A DNA stretch of 16,210 bases from an uncultured Porphyromonadaceae bacterium (GTDB lineage Bacteria > Bacteroidota > Bacteroidia > Bacteroidales > Muribaculaceae). The DNA lies in assembly GCA_900550025.1 (NCBI GenBank), contig URQP01000063.1, positions 1 to 16,210 on the forward strand, written 5' to 3'. Positions within the stretch are counted from its first letter, which is position 1. Every line of letters starts with the position of its first letter. The notes beneath the pieces are model-generated. The model was given only the letters and a program-made list of their open reading frames with translations, was not told the DNA's origin and searched no databases. The position numbers and the translations under genes are program-made. This document shows positions 14,028-16,210 of the stretch, in pieces.

Positions 14028-14406
14028 ATGACCGATTCTTTTGCTTATGGCGGCCGATGCGCCACCCGGCAAACTCTCCCCTCGGATGCCGGCTATAAAC
14101 ACAAAAGACGTGGGAGTCTGTACTTTTGCTTATCCCAACCTCAAGGCTCTCGCATTGCCCACCTGCAAGGATAAACAACGCAGCCAGCCCACGCCGGGAT
14201 GCATATATACATCGCACCACACAGCTTCAGCCTCCGCACAGAACGTGCGGAGCAAGCGCGCAATGCAGAGGATATGACACCCTTGTGGACGCTCCCGTTG
14301 CACTCTTCCTGCAGATTCAAATTTGCGAGATTTGAGGTTGGAAGATAACGCTTGGTAACGTCTTTTCCTGAAAATACGGCACGCCGCCTCTCAAGGCGGA
14401 GTTGCC
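14028..14406 (-). ncRNA. Long structured leader of the regulator gene, or separate ncRNA
   Basis: Between the promoter at 14411-14443 and the regulator ATG lie about 380 nt with no convincing protein gene. The minus strand can form a 5'-proximal GC hairpin (14399-14384), an imperfect one around 14370-14340 (GGAA paired with UUCC and ACG with CGU), and a perfect 8-bp hairpin at 14252-14232 (CTCCGCAC, 5-nt loop). A minus-strand frame of 93 codons (14141-14422) crosses the hairpins and has no domain character. This could be a cis-regulatory leader or an independent RNA ending before the regulator; no known riboswitch class was recognised. Confidence 0.35.
14038..14133. repeat. 11-bp direct repeat upstream of the regulator
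   Basis: CTTTTGCTTAT occurs at 14038-14048 and 14123-14133, 85 bp apart. The nearer copy is 10 bp from the regulator's ATG. The spacing is close to eight helical turns, so the copies could be binding sites; chance is not excluded. Confidence 0.35.
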
Positions 14407-14410
14407 TTGA
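14384..14410. promoter_or_regulatory. Overlapping, mutually exclusive hairpins
   Basis: CCGCCT-CTCA-AGGCGG (14384-14399) and TCAAGGC-GGAGTT-GCCTTGA (14391-14410) share the segment 14391-14399, so only one can form at a time. They lie at the expected 5' end of the regulator transcript. If transcription begins near 14406 the second hairpin is incomplete in the RNA and would matter only in DNA or with an earlier start. Confidence 0.4.
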
Positions 14411-14443
14411 CAAAGGTAGCAAACATTTTCATTATGACGCTAA
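14411..14443 (-). promoter_or_regulatory. Probable promoter of the regulator's leader
   Basis: On the minus strand TTAG (14443-14440; one mismatch to TTTG), a 21-nt spacer and TACCTTTG (14418-14411, matching TAnnTTTG) form a Bacteroidota-type promoter with a start near 14406. No other good promoter is seen between here and the regulator gene. Confidence 0.5.
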
Positions 14444-14470
14444 TAGCTTTTGAATAATTTGCGGTGTTTA

Positions 14471-14608
14471 ATACGCGAGTTCGGGATAAAAATCAGGATT
14501 AAACCTGTTGCAATACAGCCTTGAAGAGGCTTTTACTCGTATGGTAGGAACTTACCTGCTCTTTCAACTCCGTAATACTTACTTCTTACTTATCTCGAAC
14601 TTACGTAT
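14471..14608. mobile_element. Inverted-repeat-bounded element (MITE-like or IS remnant)
   Basis: A 138-bp stretch is bounded by 19-bp inverted repeats: ATACGCGAGTTCGGGATAA (14471-14489) and the complement-related TTATCTCGAACTTACGTAT (14590-14608), with three mismatches. The interior has smaller palindromes (CAGG/CCTG at 14495-14508; GCCT/AGGC around 14518-14530) but no ORF. The layout suits a miniature inverted-repeat element or the joined ends of a deleted insertion sequence. No clear target-site duplication flanks it. A stable folded RNA is the alternative. Confidence 0.4.
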
Positions 14609-14743
14609 CTAATGTAAGCCCGGAATAAGAATAAAGAAATCAATATGAATTGTAAGCAAAAAAATACACTTTTCAATATGCGGCGGGCGGATTTTGTCAC
14701 AATTGAGGTATGGCAGCTTGCCTTATGGAGCAATGCCGTTACT
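14609..14743. other. Intergenic stretch with a weak hairpin
   Basis: No gene is seen. A bulged 8-bp hairpin (14712-14737; GGCA-GC-TTGC pairing with GCAATGCC) lies just past the DUF4249 stop and may help end that leftward transcript, but it lacks a T-tract. Confidence 0.3.
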
Positions 14744-15724
14744 TTATTCTATGGTCAGCATCGTCGATACCGACGATTGCGCGCATAGTGCCCCCGCTCC
14801 TCCGTCGACGCTGTTGTGTATGAATATCGGCTCGTATATTCCGAGGTCGCCGAGCGTGGAGTCGTCGCGGTGCATGTCTTTCTGCACGCTGCGCATATAT
14901 TTGTAATAGTCCTCGGTTATGGAGTAGAGTATCACCTCCCTTTCCATCGAATCCTGCCAATAGCCAATCGAGTTGTAGCCGTCGTAGGCATATTCTTCGA
15001 AACGCAGGTCATACGTAGTGCCGTCAAACATGGTGTCGTCGAACACCGTTACTGTCATCGTGTATGGAGTGTCGCTCCCTATATCGGTGATGTCCTGATT
15101 CTGCATCCCGAACACAGGGTCGGTAAGGTAGATGCGGATGAACGACCAATCGCTCGTATCCTTGTGCCTTACGCCGAGCATATAGTAATTGCGCTCGCCG
15201 GGCTTGTCGTTTATACGGACGTGGTAGGTCACGTCGTACGACACCTGTGTAGTCCATTCGTTGCCGTCGTGGCGCACTGCGTCGAACGTGACGCTCTCCA
15301 CATAGGCCGGTTGCGGAATCACGTCCGAGACGCTCGCCGTGCCGTAGCGCGTGGCGGCCTCTATTTTTATATCGTCGCCGGGCGAAGGCACATAATCGGA
15401 CGTGTAAATCCATTTCCGGCTTAATTCTTCAGTAACTCCGCCGCTGTCGACAACCGGATGCGTGCTGACTTCTTTGCCTTGCATCTTTCCGTGTAGCGTG
15501 CCGTTCACATAAAGGCTCACATCGGCATCTTTAACATACAAGTCGCCAAGATTCTCCTCGTAGCTGTAGGAGCGGCTTATGCTTGCCATCACCACGGTGT
15601 CGGGTGTGGCCACCGCGTTGATTACCGGCACAGTCTCCGGCATGAGACCTTTAAACTCTATGTCGGAATAGCAGGACTGCAAAAGCAGGGCTATTGTTGC
15701 TAATATCAAATATCGGGTTCTCAT
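14744..15724 (-). CDS. DUF4249 family outer-membrane lipoprotein
   Basis: The 326-residue lipoprotein has a signal ending in LLLQSC (lipidated C18); the following YSDIE is acidic, as is often seen in surface-exposed Bacteroidota lipoproteins. DUF4249 is found beside TonB-dependent receptors and is presumed to serve as their accessory lipoprotein. Family hallmarks are the early PVINAVATPDTVVMASISRS block and the C-terminal YYKYMRSV followed by YEPIFIHNSVDGGAG. The chain is otherwise beta-rich. It begins 5 bp after the stop of the receptor gene, so the two form an operon. The cargo is unknown; no polysaccharide-degrading enzymes lie nearby, so a classical polysaccharide locus is not indicated. 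Confidence 0.85.
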   Translation of the reverse strand: MRTRYLILATIALLLQSCYSDIEFKGLMPETVPVINAVATPDTVVMASISRSYSYEENLGDLYVKDADVSLYVNGTLHGKMQGKEVSTHPVVDSGGVTEELSRKWIYTSDYVPSPGDDIKIEAATRYGTASVSDVIPQPAYVESVTFDAVRHDGNEWTTQVSYDVTYHVRINDKPGERNYYMLGVRHKDTSDWSFIRIYLTDPVFGMQNQDITDIGSDTPYTMTVTVFDDTMFDGTTYDLRFEEYAYDGYNSIGYWQDSMEREVILYSITEDYYKYMRSVQKDMHRDDSTLGDLGIYEPIFIHNSVDGGAGALCAQSSVSTMLTIE

Positions 15725-15729
15725 CGTCT

Positions 15730-16210
15730 TTAAAAATAATAGGTGTAAGATACGTTAGGTATTATCGGGAATATGGAGAACGTCTCGTAGCTCACGTTCC
15801 ACGGCCGCAAGCTGTCGTTGTTGCCGTAGTAGTTGAGCATTTCCTTGCGTTTCACCACTATCGGGTTCATGTGGCAATAGGCGTTGTAAAGCCCTACGCG
15901 CCATACGCCTTTCCTGCCTTTTTTCAATTGGCGGGTGAACGAGGCGGACAGGTCGAGACGGTGGTATGCCGGAAGGCGCACGTTGTTGCGCCCTGTGTAG
16001 TATTTCACTCCCAAATTGTCCTCCAATCCGGCTTCAGGCACAATCCAGACGGGGAATCCGCTGTCCTGTATGTTCTGGTACATGCCTATCGGTACGGTCA
16101 TGCGGTTGCCTGTGGCGAACACCCACGATGCGTTAAGCGATATTTTCTTGTTGAAATTGTACGACAATAAAATGTTCACCTTGTGGCGGTTGTCGAATTT
16201 TGCCGGATAC
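15730..16210 (-). CDS. TonB-dependent receptor, C-terminal part (continues past window edge)
   Basis: The last 159 or so residues of an outer-membrane beta-barrel receptor are visible and the frame is open at base 16210. Barrel signatures are YPAKFDNRHKVNILLSYNF at the edge, SLNASWVFATGNRMT, YHRLDLSASFTRQ, RVGLYNAYCHMNP and a terminal aromatic strand SYTYYF, the C-terminal phenylalanine needed for insertion by BAM. Such receptors import bulky nutrients using TonB energy. The N-terminal plug and any carboxypeptidase-like domain lie outside the window. The GTG at 16179 is an internal valine codon, not a start. The DUF4249 gene follows after 5 bp. Confidence 0.88.
   Translation of the reverse strand, partial: YPAKFDNRHKVNILLSYNFNKKISLNASWVFATGNRMTVPIGMYQNIQDSGFPVWIVPEAGLEDNLGVKYYTGRNNVRLPAYHRLDLSASFTRQLKKGRKGVWRVGLYNAYCHMNPIVVKRKEMLNYYGNNDSLRPWNVSYETFSIFPIIPNVSYTYYF

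Noticed and set aside
14141..14422. 93-codon minus-strand frame in the leader of the regulator
   Set aside because: It spans the promoter box and both GC hairpins, has arginine- and cysteine-rich low-complexity content, and its first codon precedes the predicted transcript start. Treated as non-coding.
14816..15424. 202-codon open frame opposite the DUF4249 gene
   Set aside because: Antisense shadow of a recognised lipoprotein; no signal, domain or promoter.
14744..16210. Polysaccharide utilization locus
   Set aside because: A TonB-dependent receptor with DUF4249 is present, but there is no SusD-like protein, glycoside hydrolase or dedicated sensor in view.

Overview
The window looks like chromosomal DNA of a gut-type Bacteroidota bacterium (order Bacteroidales, possibly Muribaculaceae-like). 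The evidence is the Bacteroidota promoter pattern TTTG-N19-21-TAnnTTTG in front of several genes, the absence of strong Shine-Dalgarno sequences, and gene families typical of that group: DUF4254, DUF4249 paired with a TonB-dependent receptor, YfhO-like giant membrane proteins, AAA_14/DUF4143 ATPases and small Xre-type regulators. No tRNA, rRNA, CRISPR array or intact transposase was seen.

Left part (1-9592) is ordinary, densely packed chromosome. A promoter at 201-231 drives a CBS-domain/nucleotide-sugar pyrophosphorylase fusion (250-1305) and surE (1326-2096). Facing them is a three-gene operon read leftward: DUF4254 protein, family-9 glycosyltransferase and ruvB (4830 down to 2093). A MATE transporter (4984-6333) starts divergently from that operon and runs tail-to-tail into a methyltransferase-like gene (6315-6995), which overlaps the end of a very large YfhO-family membrane protein (6982-9525). 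The two convergent pairs overlap at their 3' ends with no terminator between them. The theme is surface polysaccharide and envelope biology mixed with housekeeping genes.

Middle part (9593-13775) is accessory in character and visibly more AT-rich. It holds an AAA_14/DUF4143 ATPase with two near-identical palindromic sites upstream of its promoter, a gene-poor 417-bp stretch with a possible small RNA, and four consecutive leftward genes that all encode exported proteins (a lipoprotein, an OmpA-domain lipoprotein and two small secreted proteins). None of the four has a function I can name. A perfect 15-bp hairpin separates them from the next gene.

Right part (13791-16210): a 78-residue Xre-like regulator with an unusually long, structured, non-coding leader (about 380 nt) and its own distant promoter; a 138-bp element bounded by 19-bp inverted repeats that looks like a miniature transposable element or IS remnant; then a DUF4249 lipoprotein and the C-terminal part of a TonB-dependent receptor, which leaves the window at its right edge.

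The most unusual parts are the twin operators of the ATPase, the exported four-gene cluster with a substituted OmpA peptidoglycan-binding residue, the long leader of the small regulator, and the inverted-repeat element beside it.
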